Part shown: positions 35,394-46,765 of the stretch, piece by piece
Layout of the letters: each line of letters starts with the position of its first letter
How positions within the stretch are numbered: position 1 is the stretch's first letter
Made by a program: the position numbers and the translations under genes
The notes under the pieces: model-generated
Told to the model about the DNA's origin: nothing
The model's database searches: none
What the model saw: the letters and a program-made list of their open reading frames with translations, nothing else
Assembly: GCA_947095585.1 (NCBI GenBank)
Contig: OX352765.1
Coordinates: forward strand, 79,721,375-79,785,374
Length of the DNA stretch: 64,000 nucleotides
DNA from: Nephrocerus scutellatus
Taxonomy: Eukaryota; Arthropoda; Insecta; Diptera; Pipunculidae
Direction: 5' to 3'

Positions 35394-36166
35394 CCCTCCT
35401 ATACTTGCATTTTAAGTTCATGAATTGCTTGGTGAATTTATGGGTAGTGTGATATAATGAGTTTCGCTGGGATCTCATCTGATCTCGGTTCCTTATTATT
35501 TTTGAGCAGATTTATCGCTTGGCTTAATTCGTCTATGCTTGATGGCGGCAGCATAGTGTGATCTTCGGTCGTTGTTGAAGCATCCAATTCCTCAGTTAGA
35601 TGGCCATTTAGCCACTCATTAAAGTGTTTTTCCTATCGCTCTGAGATGCCTTTGAGATCAACGATCGTATTACCATCTTTGTACTTGCAGTATATGCAAA
35701 TCGGTGTATATTGCGTCGTATCGTTAGCTTTTTGGTAGAATTTTCGCGCCGGGTGCGGTCCTCGCTCTCTATACTGTTCTAGTTTACGGACGAGATTTTT
35801 CTCCCAGGTTGCTTTCTGTCGCCGGTGTACTGTTTTTCATTTCATTCCGAGTCAGCAGTTCTAATGAACGTACTTTTAAGGCGTATTCATCACTCTTCTA
35901 CGCCCGACATCTCAGCCCCATTGCTTACTCTCCATCTTTGATGCTAAGGGCAGCCATGTTGATTCGAATCTAATTCGCGGATGCAGTCTTTCGTGATGAT
36001 GCTATACGCGCTCGGAGCACCATGCAAACAATATAGTGGACCGAGTCGAGGTTGGCACCTCGGTGCATTTGTACCGTCATTAGATTCGGGTTGCGGCGGC
36101 GGTCTACCAACACGTGGTCTATCGGGTTGCGAGTAGCTCCATCAGGAGATATCGAGGTGGCTTTTT

Positions 36167-36186
36167 GGATGGATGGATGGATGGAT
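36167..36186. repeat. (GGAT)n microsatellite
   Basis: Five tetranucleotide units inside the endonuclease of RTE-like copy 2; on the minus strand they read HPSIHPSIQ in place of a shorter sequence in copies 1 and 3. Confidence 0.9.
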
Positions 36187-36840
36187 GCGCAAACCATTTA
36201 CTCGCAATAACCAATTTGTTGCTTGCTGTCATTTCTATGACTCGTTGTCCATTGTCATTAGTGTTCTCATGTAAGCAATGTACAGCCTGAATACCGGCTC
36301 CTACTTATTTTTGTATTCGTATCCCCCAGAATGAACTGAGGGCTGACATGGTGTTCCTGTTCGACTGGTTCAAAAAATTCTTATTTTTCATCATCAAGGA
36401 AATCCTCTGTAGGTGCGTGAACGTTTATGAGGCTTATGTTTTGAAATGTACCCCGCACGCGAAGGGTGCATAGCCGTTCATTTACTGCTTTAAAGCCGAT
36501 AACGATGGTTTTCATACTTTTGCTGACTAGAAACCCTATAGATGTATAGCATGACAGCTATAATATATGTCATATTATGATTTTTATAGGACACACCACA
36601 TCTCCTGGATTGCTGTTATGTCAGCATTATATTTGGACAGGTTATCGGCTACTTTCTGTGCACCTCGTGCTCTATACAGTGAACGTACATTCCATGAGAA
36701 GATTTATAAACCGTTTAGCTGTTTTCGTTGTCGTAGTCTTCGTTGTTCATCAGAGTATCCTAGGCTAATTTGGGCTTTCGCAATAAAGTTTTTTTACGGG
36801 CGAGGTTATCGGCCTCGGGCCAACAAGAATTTTCATTAAG

Positions 36841-39432
36841 CTCCTCTTAAGTCACAGCAATTTTTTTCTACTAAAACCTGACTTAAAAGAAGTAACCAAA
36901 AGCAATGTACTTCACTGTCTTTTTGGTTACCAAGCTATCAATTGATTGTTGCCGGAATGCTTAATTCGTTGATGTTTGGTGAATGTAGTAGAGTGCAGTG
37001 GTCCGGTCGTAGGGACAGCAATCCAATAATTAGTTATTGGTTATTTGGCTCATGAATTTGATCTTTTTATCAACTTTTAAACGCAATTTAGGTTGGCACT
37101 TAAATGTATCCAGTATTCCAGTATGTGAAACTGGATACAACAGTAGAATTTAATTTAGACAAATTTTGGACTCACTTCCTATTATTTATCGTTTGATTTC
37201 TCTTAAAATTTACTTGAAAAAACTTAAATAAATTTATGCGAACTTAATTTCCTATCAATGTACTTCTAATTTGATTAACTTTTTACTTAACTCTTAACTC
37301 TTAATGCCAATAATTGTTGCATTCTAAATAATCATCCAGTTTTGCTCATGCATTTCATTAAGGAATAAGCTAACATCAGTTTTTTATGTCACTCAGTGGT
37401 GTGGCGTCCCTTAATGCACACAGAAAGAATTACTCACCTAGTTTTCCGTTCCTGCACATGTTACTTCATGTGCTGATGAGCAAGTTTTTCCCACTTTTTG
37501 TGAAAAGCAAAAACAGCAACAATAAAAAAAACACAGCAAATAAAAAATACATATACCTCAAGCATATAACAACAAATACAACAAATACAACAAATACAAC
37601 AACAGCAAATGTGGTTGTCCTATATTCGTCCTTTGATGATGGCTTAATACTCCATACTTATGTAAATGTGTGTGTATTTTCACTACATAGGTATGTTTGT
37701 GTTTTCATTTGGAAATTGCTTCTTTCTTCTATGACCCTCTCCCAAAACCAAACCAAAACGAATAAAAATTTCCCTTACTTACCAGCATCTTTGAGACGGA
37801 CAGATTAGTATAATTGATAAAAATACAGTTCTAGGACTTTCCTTTGAATCCTTTTCGTTGTTTTTTGTCTCCTATTTCGTGTAAAAAAAAAGAAGAAATT
37901 TGTTTGTTGCTTTGGGTGTGTCACTCTGGTTTGTACTGGCGCCACATAAAAAAACAGAAAGATAAAGATGTAAACTGAAGGACACTCCTACCTATATCTG
38001 TAAGTAACACATTGACATTGACTAACATTCAGATTAGCAGAAGCAAAATCAGTTGACACTGAAATTTGGTTCGATTTGACTTTTCGTTTGGGGTTGTATC
38101 TCTCAAGCAACAGTCGGTGGAGATTTTATTTATGTATGCGATAAGGTATCTTCTGTAGCATACATTAGGCATATTCGGCACAAATAAGGAATAGGAATAC
38201 ATGTGACCGCTTAAGGATTAGATAAAGTTTACGTCAATGTTATTATCATGTCAATGTTAACGTATGTGACAGGTGACATTCTAAATGTATTCTCTAGAGA
38301 ACGCAAATGTAAATTTTAAATCAAAAAACCCAAAAACCGTAAATTGACACGCAATTGTATTTAGCCACAATCCATAAGGAATATTTTTTTTTAAATATTT
38401 AAGCAAATATAATAAATTATAAAGAGAATGATAAAATTACTGCAATCTACACAACCTCAACCTCATTTTCAGGTCATATTTAAAGAAAAAGCCACAGGCT
38501 GATGTACGTCGCCTAAAGATTAATGCCTCTGCACACAATGCAATTAAAGTGAAACACTTGTGGTAGAGAAGGAGTTGGTTGATGGGAATGGGTGACACCC
38601 TCATTGTATGTCTTTTGTGCAAAATATAATCATTTTCATCAAATAACAAAGATTATTCATCTTCACACAGATGATGACTACTAAACACAATGTGCTGCTC
38701 ATGCGAATGTATGTCACATTTCACAGTCACAAGTCACAACAAGTCACGCAATGAGGTAGGTATGTACATGAGTAGTGAACTCTAAGTCAGACACACACAC
38801 ACACACACACACACACACATTTTAAAGCAGACTAGCACAAGGAAAAGTCTAGTGATGTATGCGCCAGTTTAACCTCAGTGCAGTGCAAATAAATATTCTA
38901 GAATCTAGATATTATTTTATGGCAAAGAACCTGTTGCTAAAAAAGCTTCTTGTTCAGGTGCCGGTTGGTTAACATTTCCACTAGAGATGTTTGTCAGTGA
39001 TACATCAAACAATAAGCCCAAGAAGACAGGCTTACATAGGCAAAATTGAAGTTGGATATTTGGACAAAATTTAACTTCAATCTTCAGAATCTACTGAACG
39101 CAAGACATTATAAATTACACAATATTTATTGTTAAATTATCGCAATGTTAACAATTGCAAACACTGTGTTTATTTAAAGGGTGTTATTTATAATTAATGC
39201 CTTAAAACATATTTATTACCTTACTCATTGTTATTTCTTAGCGTTGTTTTCCAAAATCCATAAGATAAGACTTTATAAGCAGTTTATACCAAGAACACAC
39301 CATTTGCCCCACAGCTTCTTGTCTATTAACCGACTCAGAAACCGGCTTGAAATAATTAGTGAAAAAGTATTTTATATCCTTAGAAAAGCTGTTGTGCGGT
39401 ATTTTTTTTTCCGTTTTTTATAGTGCATAAGT
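36841..39432. other. No gene seen; microsatellite-bearing sequence
   Basis: Holds a 9-bp repeat (AACAAATAC)n at 37568-37603 and a (CA)15 run at 38790-38819. A 140-codon frame at 37386-37808 (+) passes through the 9-bp repeat (TNTTNTTNT) and shows no domain. Nothing else is supportable. Confidence 0.45.
38790..38819. repeat. (CA)n dinucleotide microsatellite
   Basis: A perfect run of about 15 CA units; the longest dinucleotide run in the window and a likely polymorphic site. Confidence 0.95.
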
Positions 39433-39643
39433 GCAGTACAGTATAACATCGCGTTTCACTTAATGCAAAAGATAAAGATGGAGATCTGATCGCCGAATTT
39501 AGTGGCAGCTGGAAGCGTTGGGAAGAGCACTTTTAAGACTTGCTAAAAATCCAGCTAACTGAGGTCATTGGAAGTTGCACAAATGATCGATGACAATACT
39601 GTACTGCCGCCTACAAGTGTTGAAGAAGTTAGCAGAACGATAA

Positions 39644-40408
39644 TAATAATAATATTCGGCGCTACAGTCCGTTGCGGTCCAAGGCCTAGCTTCTCGCGAG
39701 CATTTGTGTTATGCTTGTATTTTTTTGCACACAAATGTAAGGGATCTACAATTTAATGGCTTAACCGAACGGCAAATTGAGAAACTTTCCGTGACAAGTT
39801 ATTAGGTAGGTAGGGTGGTGTACCGCGCTTCCTTAGCGAGGACCTCAAGAAACGCTAGAATGCGCCGTTTTGTAACCACAGACTTCGGGAGACCTTATGT
39901 CGTTAAAGGTAAATCAAGATGATTATAGCCAGCCCGTGGCGTTCAGGTACGAGATCAAATAGGTGATCCGGCACTCCGAAAGTTCCCTCAGGTTGGCAAA
40001 GAAAGGGTTTTTTCAATTGTTGGAGTCGGAAGCCCGCCAGGGCTGGACAGTTGCAATGATAATGGATGAGAGTCTCCCTCTCATTGACATCCCTGTAGCT
40101 TCTACAAAAAATATTGTGCGGAATTCCCAGTTTGGCAGCGTGACTGTCCACCGGCCAGTGGTCAGTGATAACAGCCACGTCTCTGGAAATATCTTTACGT
40201 GAACTTGAGATCAGTTCGGTGAATTTGTTTTTATTGTAGTGAGGCCACATCACCATCGAAGTAGAGCAGTTGTTCAAGTTATAACTCTCGGTCGTTTGTC
40301 AGACATTCGCGAGAGGTGGGACCGTGAAAGATACTTGTTACTGGGACTCGAACTACGAACCTTCTGCTTAGAAGTTCATGCACTTATCCACTGAGCCACA
40401 GCGCCCAC
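39644..40408 (-). mobile_element. SINE with 14-bp target duplication, split by a LINE end
   Basis: The target duplication TAGCAGAACGATAA is exact at 39630-39643 and 40409-40422. On the minus strand the SINE head occupies 40283-40408 (GGGCGCTGTGGCTCAGTGG, B box AGTTCGAGTCC near 40343-40353). The 3' part occupies 39644-39802, ending in a (TAA)n-type tail. The two halves are separated by a LOA-group LINE fragment. When that is removed the SINE is full length (about 290 bp) and agrees with the 35.1- and 63.2-kb copies. Confidence 0.9.
39803..40274 (-). mobile_element. LOA-group LINE 3' end inserted into SINE
   Basis: A 472-bp 5'-truncated copy on the minus strand, flanked by CAAGTTAT at 39795-39802 and 40275-40282. 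It encodes the C-terminal domain in an open frame (39903-40277): FTELISSSRKDISRDVAVIT, DHWPVDSHAAKLGIPHNIFC, CRSYRDVNERETLIHYHCNC and PALAGFRLQQL. The C-x2-C...H-x4-C zinc-knuckle-like cysteines and histidine are in place, apart from the second C read as Y. A ~100-bp 3' UTR ends in a CCCTACCTACC tail next to the duplication. The clean structure suggests target-primed reverse transcription. Confidence 0.85.
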
Positions 40409-40886
40409 TAGCAGAACGATAAATTGGTTTAAAAGAAACAAGAACTCGGGATTATATGATCGATTCTGGAGGGGCCCGCAATACGCTAATCAATTGATGA
40501 ACTAATCGTGCAAGTATAGGAGTAAGACATAATGCGAAAAGAATGGAGAAATGGCGATCTGTGCTTATATATATATAGAAAAGTGATCTCACAAAATTAA
40601 GCAATTAAGAAATAGTGGACGGCGAATTCGAAGAAGCAACTATCTCCGGTCAATTCGAGCAGCTGTTAAAAAGATGGAGCCAGAAATACGCGCAAGATTT
40701 CTGGTTCGAGCTTCTTGTTCCAACAAAATGAAAACTAAACATTAATTCCCTAATATAGCGTTGGCAGCGCCTTGTGTGGGACTACTGCGCGGGAGGTTAG
40801 AAGTTAGAACTTCCCTTCTAAGAAAAAAACAATAGTTACGAAATATCAATAACATATTCCATTCTCCATTTCCTTTATCGATGTCA

Positions 40887-40965
40887 GTGTCGGTTGTGCA
40901 GGGGTAAGAACCATTGGCTCCGACTCAACGGAAACCGGGTTCGATTTCTGGCACGTCCAAAAACG
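40887..40965 (+). other. tRNA-like sequence, possible second SINE head
   Basis: GGTTGTGCAGGGGTAAGAAC resembles a worn A box. CCGGG-TTCGATT-TCTGG (40935-40951) forms a full T arm with two G-T pairs and contains a B box. Flanking sequence is not one of the window's SINE family. It lacks a clear D arm and CCA-adjacent acceptor, so a functional tRNA is unlikely; a tRNA pseudogene or the head of another SINE is more plausible. Confidence 0.4.
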
Positions 40966-41227
40966 CAAGAATATTTCCCAACGCACTGATCATCTACATT
41001 ATAAGTACACATTATACGATGCTATACATGTGATATGATACTATGATGTGATATACAGTTGTTGTTTTCACATGCACAGTTGTGTTGATATATGAAGTAA
41101 TCAAGATGTAGATCCATCAATGTGGGCTTATGACCACAATATTCTAGCTTGTGATTGCTTGGGTGTGAACTCAACTTCACCCACCACAACACTTACATTC
41201 CTTCTCCATACAAATATTTCAAAGCTC

Positions 41228-41292
41228 ACACTGTGCCTTGGCATTATAAGGTTGCAAACCCGTTGAAGCGTGTGCTAATTATAAAAAAATGT
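41228..41292 (+). pseudogene. CR1-like LINE 3' tail scrap (copy F)
   Basis: Reads ACACTGTGCCTTGGCATTAT and then AAGGTTGCAAACCCGTTGAA with GCGTGTGCTAATTATAAAA, closely matching the 3' UTR of copy B at 51786-51853. Only the untranslated tail is present. Confidence 0.6.
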
Positions 41293-41399
41293 CACAGGCT
41301 TGATTTTAAATTCGTTCCTTGCCACAACATTGATTAAGGAATATGCCTCTCATAAAACAAGCTATCCTGCTGTGCTTTTAAAATTGATTGATTGGGCAA

Positions 41400-41566
41400 C
41401 AATATGGCGCGACAGACCATTGTGGTCCAAGCTCTAGCTTCTCGCGACCATTTTTTTGCACACAAATGTGGGAAAGGTGGGAATATGAAAAATACTTTTG
41501 ATGTTTGTCGGATTTGAATCGCGAGACTCCTGCTTGGAAGTCGGGCGCACAAAACACGACGCCCAT
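41400..41566 (-). mobile_element. SINE, internally deleted copy
   Basis: The 3' part (GGCGCGACAGACC, TGTGGTCCAAGCTCTAGCTT, TCGCGACCATTT) is joined to the 5' part (TTTGATGTTTGTCGGATTTG with a worn B box, then GACTCCTGCTTGGAAGTC and GACGCCC). The CTCTCGCGAATG...CTTGTCACGG body, the segment amplified at 5.8 kb, is missing. Confidence 0.7.
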
Positions 41567-41654
41567 ACCCATACTCATACTTCGTGCATAGCAAACAGTA
41601 CTCTGACCTCTAAGCCGTGTCCGAGAAAAGAGTCATACGTATATGAGGAAGCTT

Positions 41655-42135
41655 AGACTGTGCTGGGTCGACGGTGGGTGGTGTATGGTGGTATAGTGGG
41701 TTTGTTTTTAATTAGCACACGTTTCAAGGGTTTTTCTTGTCTTTAGGGGGTCAAGATGTATTTGAGGGCGGAGTATGTGTTGATTTTAGTGTCGAATACA
41801 CGGTTTTCGGGGTTGCTAAGATGAATAGTGTTTGGTAGACAGTGGGGTTCCACAGGGTTTGGTGTTGTATGATGATTTTAATTAGCTCACGCTCTAAGTG
41901 ATTAAGTGGGTCTTGAGTGGGTCTTGAGGGGCAGATATTGATATTAGAGTCTAATCCATAGTTTTCGGTGTCGCTGAGATGAATAGCGTTAGTAAGGCAG
42001 AGGTGGGTCGACAGGGTCTATTGTTGTATTTTGTTTTTTTTTTTTCAATTAGCGAACACTTCAAGTAATTTGGAGACTTTTGGGGTTTTTTATTGGGGCA
42101 GGGTCGATATTATTGGTATGATTGCAGAATCCATT
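41655..42135. repeat. Degenerate tandem repeat, three units of ~160-170 bp
   Basis: Three diverged units share GGGTCGACGGTGGG or GGGTCGACAGGGT, TTTTAATTAGCACACG or TTCAATTAGCGAACAC, GGGTCTTGAGGGGC-like text, and GGTTTTCGGGGTTGCTAAGA / AGTTTTCGGTGTCGCTGAGA with TGAATAG(T/C)G. The plus strand is unusually GT-rich and C-poor. No coding frame. Related sequence is not seen elsewhere in the window. Confidence 0.75.
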
Positions 42136-44189
42136 TAATTAAGTAATACAAACTAGTATCTCGTTTATTCCTTAACGTGCTGCGTCAGATGTACAACGAC
42201 GAGAGTGCACATCAGCAACACGATATTTTCACAATTTTCTGACCAAAACACCAAACTTATTGAATTCATATCACTATCTGCTGGCCATCAGTAGAAAGGT
42301 AACATGAACCAAGAGCGTTTAAGTCCATTTTTTACGTGTTATATTCTAACAATGTTATGTCACTCATTGATTTTTAAAGCAAACATATATCTGTGGTAAT
42401 CCAGGTCTTCTAGATGTTGAAAATTATATTAACATGACCTATAAGAATATGTTGTTTACGGTTATTCTTTTCAGTTTCCGCAATTGTTGAAATAGCCTTT
42501 TTGGAGTAAACAGATAAAAGTACAATTTGTTTTGTCGACGAAGAACCTTTTCGGAGATTCCCAGATTTCACTTTTTATGTCACACATTACAAGTAGAGAT
42601 TTCTCAATTAACACAAAAATAAATAATTCTTAAAGCTTAGTTTAATTTTCTTCATTACAAAATGCCAAAGTTATATTCTGACTTCTTTTGTATCTATCCG
42701 TAATCGATTTTAATTGTAGTGGGTAGGCGTGTTAGAACGACCCTAGAGCACTCAGACCGCCGGTCCATTTTACTTGCTTTTGATAGATATTATTACTGGC
42801 TCGAATTGAAAATCTTTCTTTGTCAAATCCTTGAGTGAATAATGCGCCCCTACAAATCAGCCAACCTGCCATGCTTAGAAAATTCTTATTCAAACTACAC
42901 TTGGAAAACCTTTTTTTTTTTTAATGTGGCAGTCATCATGTTCAGTGGAACGCATTAGTATGACTATCACATACTCATGTGCAAGCATACCTTGCACCAA
43001 AGTTCAACAAATAAATTTATCTTCCCACATAGAACCACAAAGCATCCAACCTACAAGGTGAGGCCAAACCGCATTAAAACAATGACACTGACATTGGTAC
43101 TTGCGCAGTGTGCACTTGGCTTCCCTATTAGATTCTCTGATGGATGCACGCAGTAATAACGAGTACTTCAAAGGCAAATCACAATATGTCGTCCTTACCG
43201 CGTGTCATAAAATAATAAAACTATTAACAATCCTCTTTGCATTCATCCAGCAGGAAGAAGAAAAATGTGCCTCCGGCATCCCTTCTGACAGCATGGTGCG
43301 AACTTGAAGTGTGTGTAGATGCAGATGATCACCTCTTACACATTTAATGCAGAGTATTCCGGTCGATTATCAGAGGAAACAAAGACAAAAAAAACAAACA
43401 TCTTCCCTTCTATTTTATGTGAGTCGTATGTAAATCCTGTCGGCGTGCGAGGTCGAATGGGTGAATTTGTTCTTTTGTTGTTTGGAATTCTTAATGCTCC
43501 TCAAACTCGTATGTTGCTTGTCGTTTATTTTACAAAACAAGTGATTGTGTAGATGATAAAAAGCTAAATAAAAAAAAACCAAAACAGAAAAAAACAAACT
43601 ACAAAGCAATGTGTAAGATTTAACAGCTTTATGGCGAATCTTTTTTTCTCCTAGCTCTTGTTATACCGATGGGGCGAGTCAGCAAGAACAGATCAAAAGT
43701 AGCACAACATTTCGAGGAAAGCCGCGGTGTCGAGTAAGAGTAAATCACATCGCCGAGCTTCTCTCTGTGACAAGCACAATTGCTTTGACTTAAGTAAAAC
43801 TTGACACTTTCATTGCCGTTGGCAGTTTGTCGTCCTTATTTTATTGTCGGCGTATATTTTCGTACAGCTGTGGAAAAGTTTACATCGCCAAAAAGGAATC
43901 GTCAGATGAAGCAGCTTGTTGTGTTGGTATTCAAATGTGGCATCGATTACTTGAGTAAATCGAGATAAGATGGAGAATGTTACGGCCATTGACCTTGTAA
44001 GTTTACTGAGTTTTCTAGGAAAATAGGATAATAGGCGAGTATTTTTCTAGAAAAAAATGAAACTTAATCCACGGAATGAATTGCTTCTAGAAGAATCGAT
44101 TTTATTCAATTATCAGGTAGAATGGAATTTCTATGGGAAAAATTTATATTTTCATGGCGTCGAATCCTAAGTCCTCGAAGCTTAACCCC
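42136..44189. other. No gene assigned
   Basis: AT-rich, apparently unique. Only an ATG followed by nine codons and a consensus-like donor (CTTGTAAGTT) at 43971-44005 is worth noting; see findings. Open frames over 43101-43609 overlap on both strands without domains. Confidence 0.4.
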
Positions 44190-45572
44190 CAATGTAAAAA
44201 TGTCAAAGTTTTGGACATACAAAGAACTATTGTTCTAGACCATCAAGATGTGTGAACTGTGTCGGCGATCACCATACAGCTGAATGAACTATGAATGAAG
44301 CCATCAGAATGACCCAGTTGAAAGAAACTTTAATATCCATGTAAATGAACACATTCTAAGTTTTGCGCAGGTAATACGAGGTTCTAACAAAACAACAACT
44401 GCAGGGAAAGCAAAGATGCAGAAATCGTAACAAAAATATTGAAAAAAACTGACAAACAAGAGCAGCTTATTATGTCCTCTAACATACGATTAGATATGGT
44501 TGACGAGTTATGGAATGTTGAAATGTTATGGAATGCAAATTGACTACTAAATCATAAAAATGAACTGCAGGTAGTGCTTGACTTAGAGAAAATAGATGTG
44601 TGTTTAATATCGGAGACACATCTTACAAATCAGTTATTTTTCAAAATCAGAAAATCATCCACAAAACAATTGACGAGGGGGAAGCGCGATTATCGTCAGG
44701 AAATCGATTGAACACTTTGAAGTAGACCATGTATGTATCGCCGAATTTCAGGCAACCACGATATCAATTAAGACAAAATAAAACTTATTATCACTAACGT
44801 CAGTGTATAGTCCTCCAAAAAATAAAACTAGTTCGGATCAATATAAATCCCTGATACAAAAATCGATTTATAATGGGTGGCGACTTTAACGCAAAACATT
44901 CGCAATGGGGACTTTAAACGTCCCATTCAACACAACCCACCAATTAAATTAAATAACTCATGGGCCAAAAGCAACTCTGAGAAAGCATAAATATTCGTCA
45001 AGTATCTGACGAATGTATTTCAACCCAATGAAAGGCAACATGAAGTAATATGGCCGGAAATCGAGCAGCACTCCATGGAAATTTCTCCAGTTATTCCCCC
45101 CAAAGTAGAAACTACTATAAAAAAAAGCTCTCAAGAGGAAAAAGTCACCTGTCTATGATCTAATTACTGCTGAGATAGTGCAACACCTACCGCCAACAGT
45201 TAAAACGAAATTATCAGTACTTTTAAATGCTTGTCTGAGCCTAAAGCATGTCCCTTGCTACTGGAAAGGTTTAGAGGTTATAATGATCCCTAAGCCAGGT
45301 AAGGATTCGGACGAAATTTCATCGTACAGGTCAATCTGCTTACTACCCATCTTGTCAATTTTTTTTGGAAAAGATACTACTAAAGAGACTTATGCCATTT
45401 ACAAATACTGAGAATATGATTCCGTCTCATCAACTTGGCTTTAGAAACCAACATTCTACTATCGAGCAAGTACATAGAATTACAAATATTGTCGAAGAAG
45501 CCCTTGAAAATAAAATGATATGTTCTTCAAGATTCCTCGAAATCGCTCAAGCGTTCGAAAAAGTGTGGCAAC

Positions 45573-45618
45573 CTATATATATTCTATACATATACTATAT
45601 ATATATATACTATATAAG
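45573..45618. repeat. (TA)n-rich tract inside Jockey RT
   Basis: CTATATATATTCTATACATA and following TA-rich bases interrupt the RT just after the palm block KVWQ, where the Jockey palm should continue. It has the same character as the tract at 16912-16975. Confidence 0.75.
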
Positions 45619-46011
45619 GTCAAAACTCTTTTTCCTAGAGAAGATTCAACAATTTTAGAATCTTATCGCACTGATAGATATTTCGTTGTTAAGCAAGAAG
45701 ACGCCTATTCTGCGTTGAAAACGATTAAAACCGGTATTCCCGAAGGCAGTATACTAGGCCCAAAAAGATTCAACATATTCCAGTTATTATTAATGGGATA
45801 GAAATTTCTTACTCCAATACAGCAAGGTACTTAGGAATGAACTTGGAAGCTAAATTACGATGAAAGCAGCATATAAACAAGTGAATGTAAAAAAAACGTA
45901 TTTTATATATGCATCGAAACATACCACACAGCACTTTATTATTTAGTAATAATCGCCAAAATATCTGTTTTTAAAGTCGCGGCTATCCAAAGAATTTTCT
46001 TTTTCTTTTTT

Positions 46012-46765
46012 CCACGCGTCACACGCACCACACAGGTCTCGCGACACGCGTCAAAAGCGGGATATCAAAATGGGCCACTGCCATTGAGAAGCTCACAAAA
46101 TTTCAGACCTCTAGGTCATGCGAATGGTGGATAAAAAGACCTCAAAAAAAGGAAAATGGCACGGTTTCATACGTTTCACGCGTCATCGTGGAATATAACA
46201 AATGCTATTTTGGACTTAGTTACCTACTCATAAAATTTCATTCAGCTCTCTAGATTTAGTAGAAGTTGGCTAAAAACGACCTCAAAAGTTCGAAAAAAAA
46301 GTTTCAAACCATCACACGTGCCACAAGCGACACGCGTCATACTCACAATGTAAAAATTCTATCTTTGACTTAGATATTCATAAAATTTCAGCTCTCTAGG
46401 TCGTGTGAAAGTTGGTTAAAAAGGACTTTAAAGAAGTCGAAAAAAAAATAAAATTTCATCCATCACTCGCGCCACACGCGTCACACGCGATATGCTTCAA
46501 ACTCGGAATATAAAAAACTCTATTTTGGGCTTAGACACTCACAAAATTTCAGCTCTTTAGGTCGTGTGGAAGTTTGTTAAAAAGGACCTCAAAAAGTCGA
46601 AAAGAAATAAATTTTAACCGATCACACGCTCCACGCGCGACACGCGTCCTACTCGATATAAAAAATACTATTCTGGAAATAGACACTGACAAAATCTGAG
46701 CTCTCGAGATCGTGTAGAAGGTGGTTAAAAAGGACTTTAAATTGGTCGAAAATGCAGACAAAAAG
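46012..46765 (+). repeat. CACGCGTC-rich satellite-like array, ~5 units
   Basis: Units of roughly 140-160 bp start near 46012, 46172, 46312, 46462 and 46620. Each has CACACGC / GACACGCGTC motifs, then AATATAAAAA..CTATTTTGG, CTTAGACACTCA, AAAATTTCAGCTCTCTAGGT, CGTGTGGAAGTTGGTTAAAA and AGGACCTCAAAAAGTCGAAA. They are ~70-80% alike by eye. With flanks of about 120 and 30 bp the block (about 45885-46795) splits the Jockey copy between KQHINK and LNIKLRR. No target duplication or transposon end was recognised. Plus-strand CpG content is far above that of the neighbourhood. Confidence 0.8.

Larger units (their letters stand above)
33890..36840 (-). mobile_element. RTE-like LINE, copy 2 (longest)
   Basis: Minus strand, interrupted by a SINE at 35109-35393. 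The endonuclease holds NVHAPTEDFLDDEK, FILGDTNTK, NDNGQRVIEMTASNKLVIAS, SISPDGATRNPIDHVLVDRR and RGANLDSVHYIVCMVLRARI, where the SDH box is SVH. The linker has KILPKS and ERAIGKTL-like debris. RT remnants at 33930-34800 include FDKGMDWPASPLTWR (GxRQGCxxSxxLFN-type block, decayed), LTPTTLTSLVETQELYMK (YADD region worn), then open 34193-34405 REFEVVQSFSYLVSTVAADN and EILARFLKANKAYYSL, then FERKVLRRIFGHLCEE and RHVDIVKRIISVVSGRQDT. Stops in every domain. A (GGAT)n expansion at 36167-36186 lies in the endonuclease. It shares the 5' GGGGCGAGGTTATCGGCCTCG-type region with copy 1. Confidence 0.8.
39433..40590 (+). mobile_element. RTE-like LINE, copy 4, carrying nested insertions
   Basis: Plus strand, linker/RT-start part only. 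KDKDGDLIAEFSGSWKRWEE is followed by AQMIDDNTVLPPTSVEEVSR (39568 frame), and after the inserted SINE block INWFKRNKNSG and ELIVQV. These match copy 1 (KNKEGNLIADLKGILERWEE, SIDEVSRAINRLKN and ELIVQVWEEE). The SINE at 39644-40408 is inserted at the SRTI codons; removing it and one target copy restores the reading order. Endonuclease and RT palm are absent. Confidence 0.75.

Noticed and set aside
37386..37808. 140-codon plus-strand open frame
   Set aside because: It runs through a 9-bp microsatellite, shows no domain and no codon or context support; likely chance.
41655..42135. GT-rich block as telomere-associated DNA
   Set aside because: No short telomeric unit (such as TTAGG) is repeated; the period is about 165 bp.
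46012..46765. The CACGCGTC block as coding sequence
   Set aside because: Stops in all frames in each unit; the only frame (46549-46761, minus) is a by-product of the repeat.
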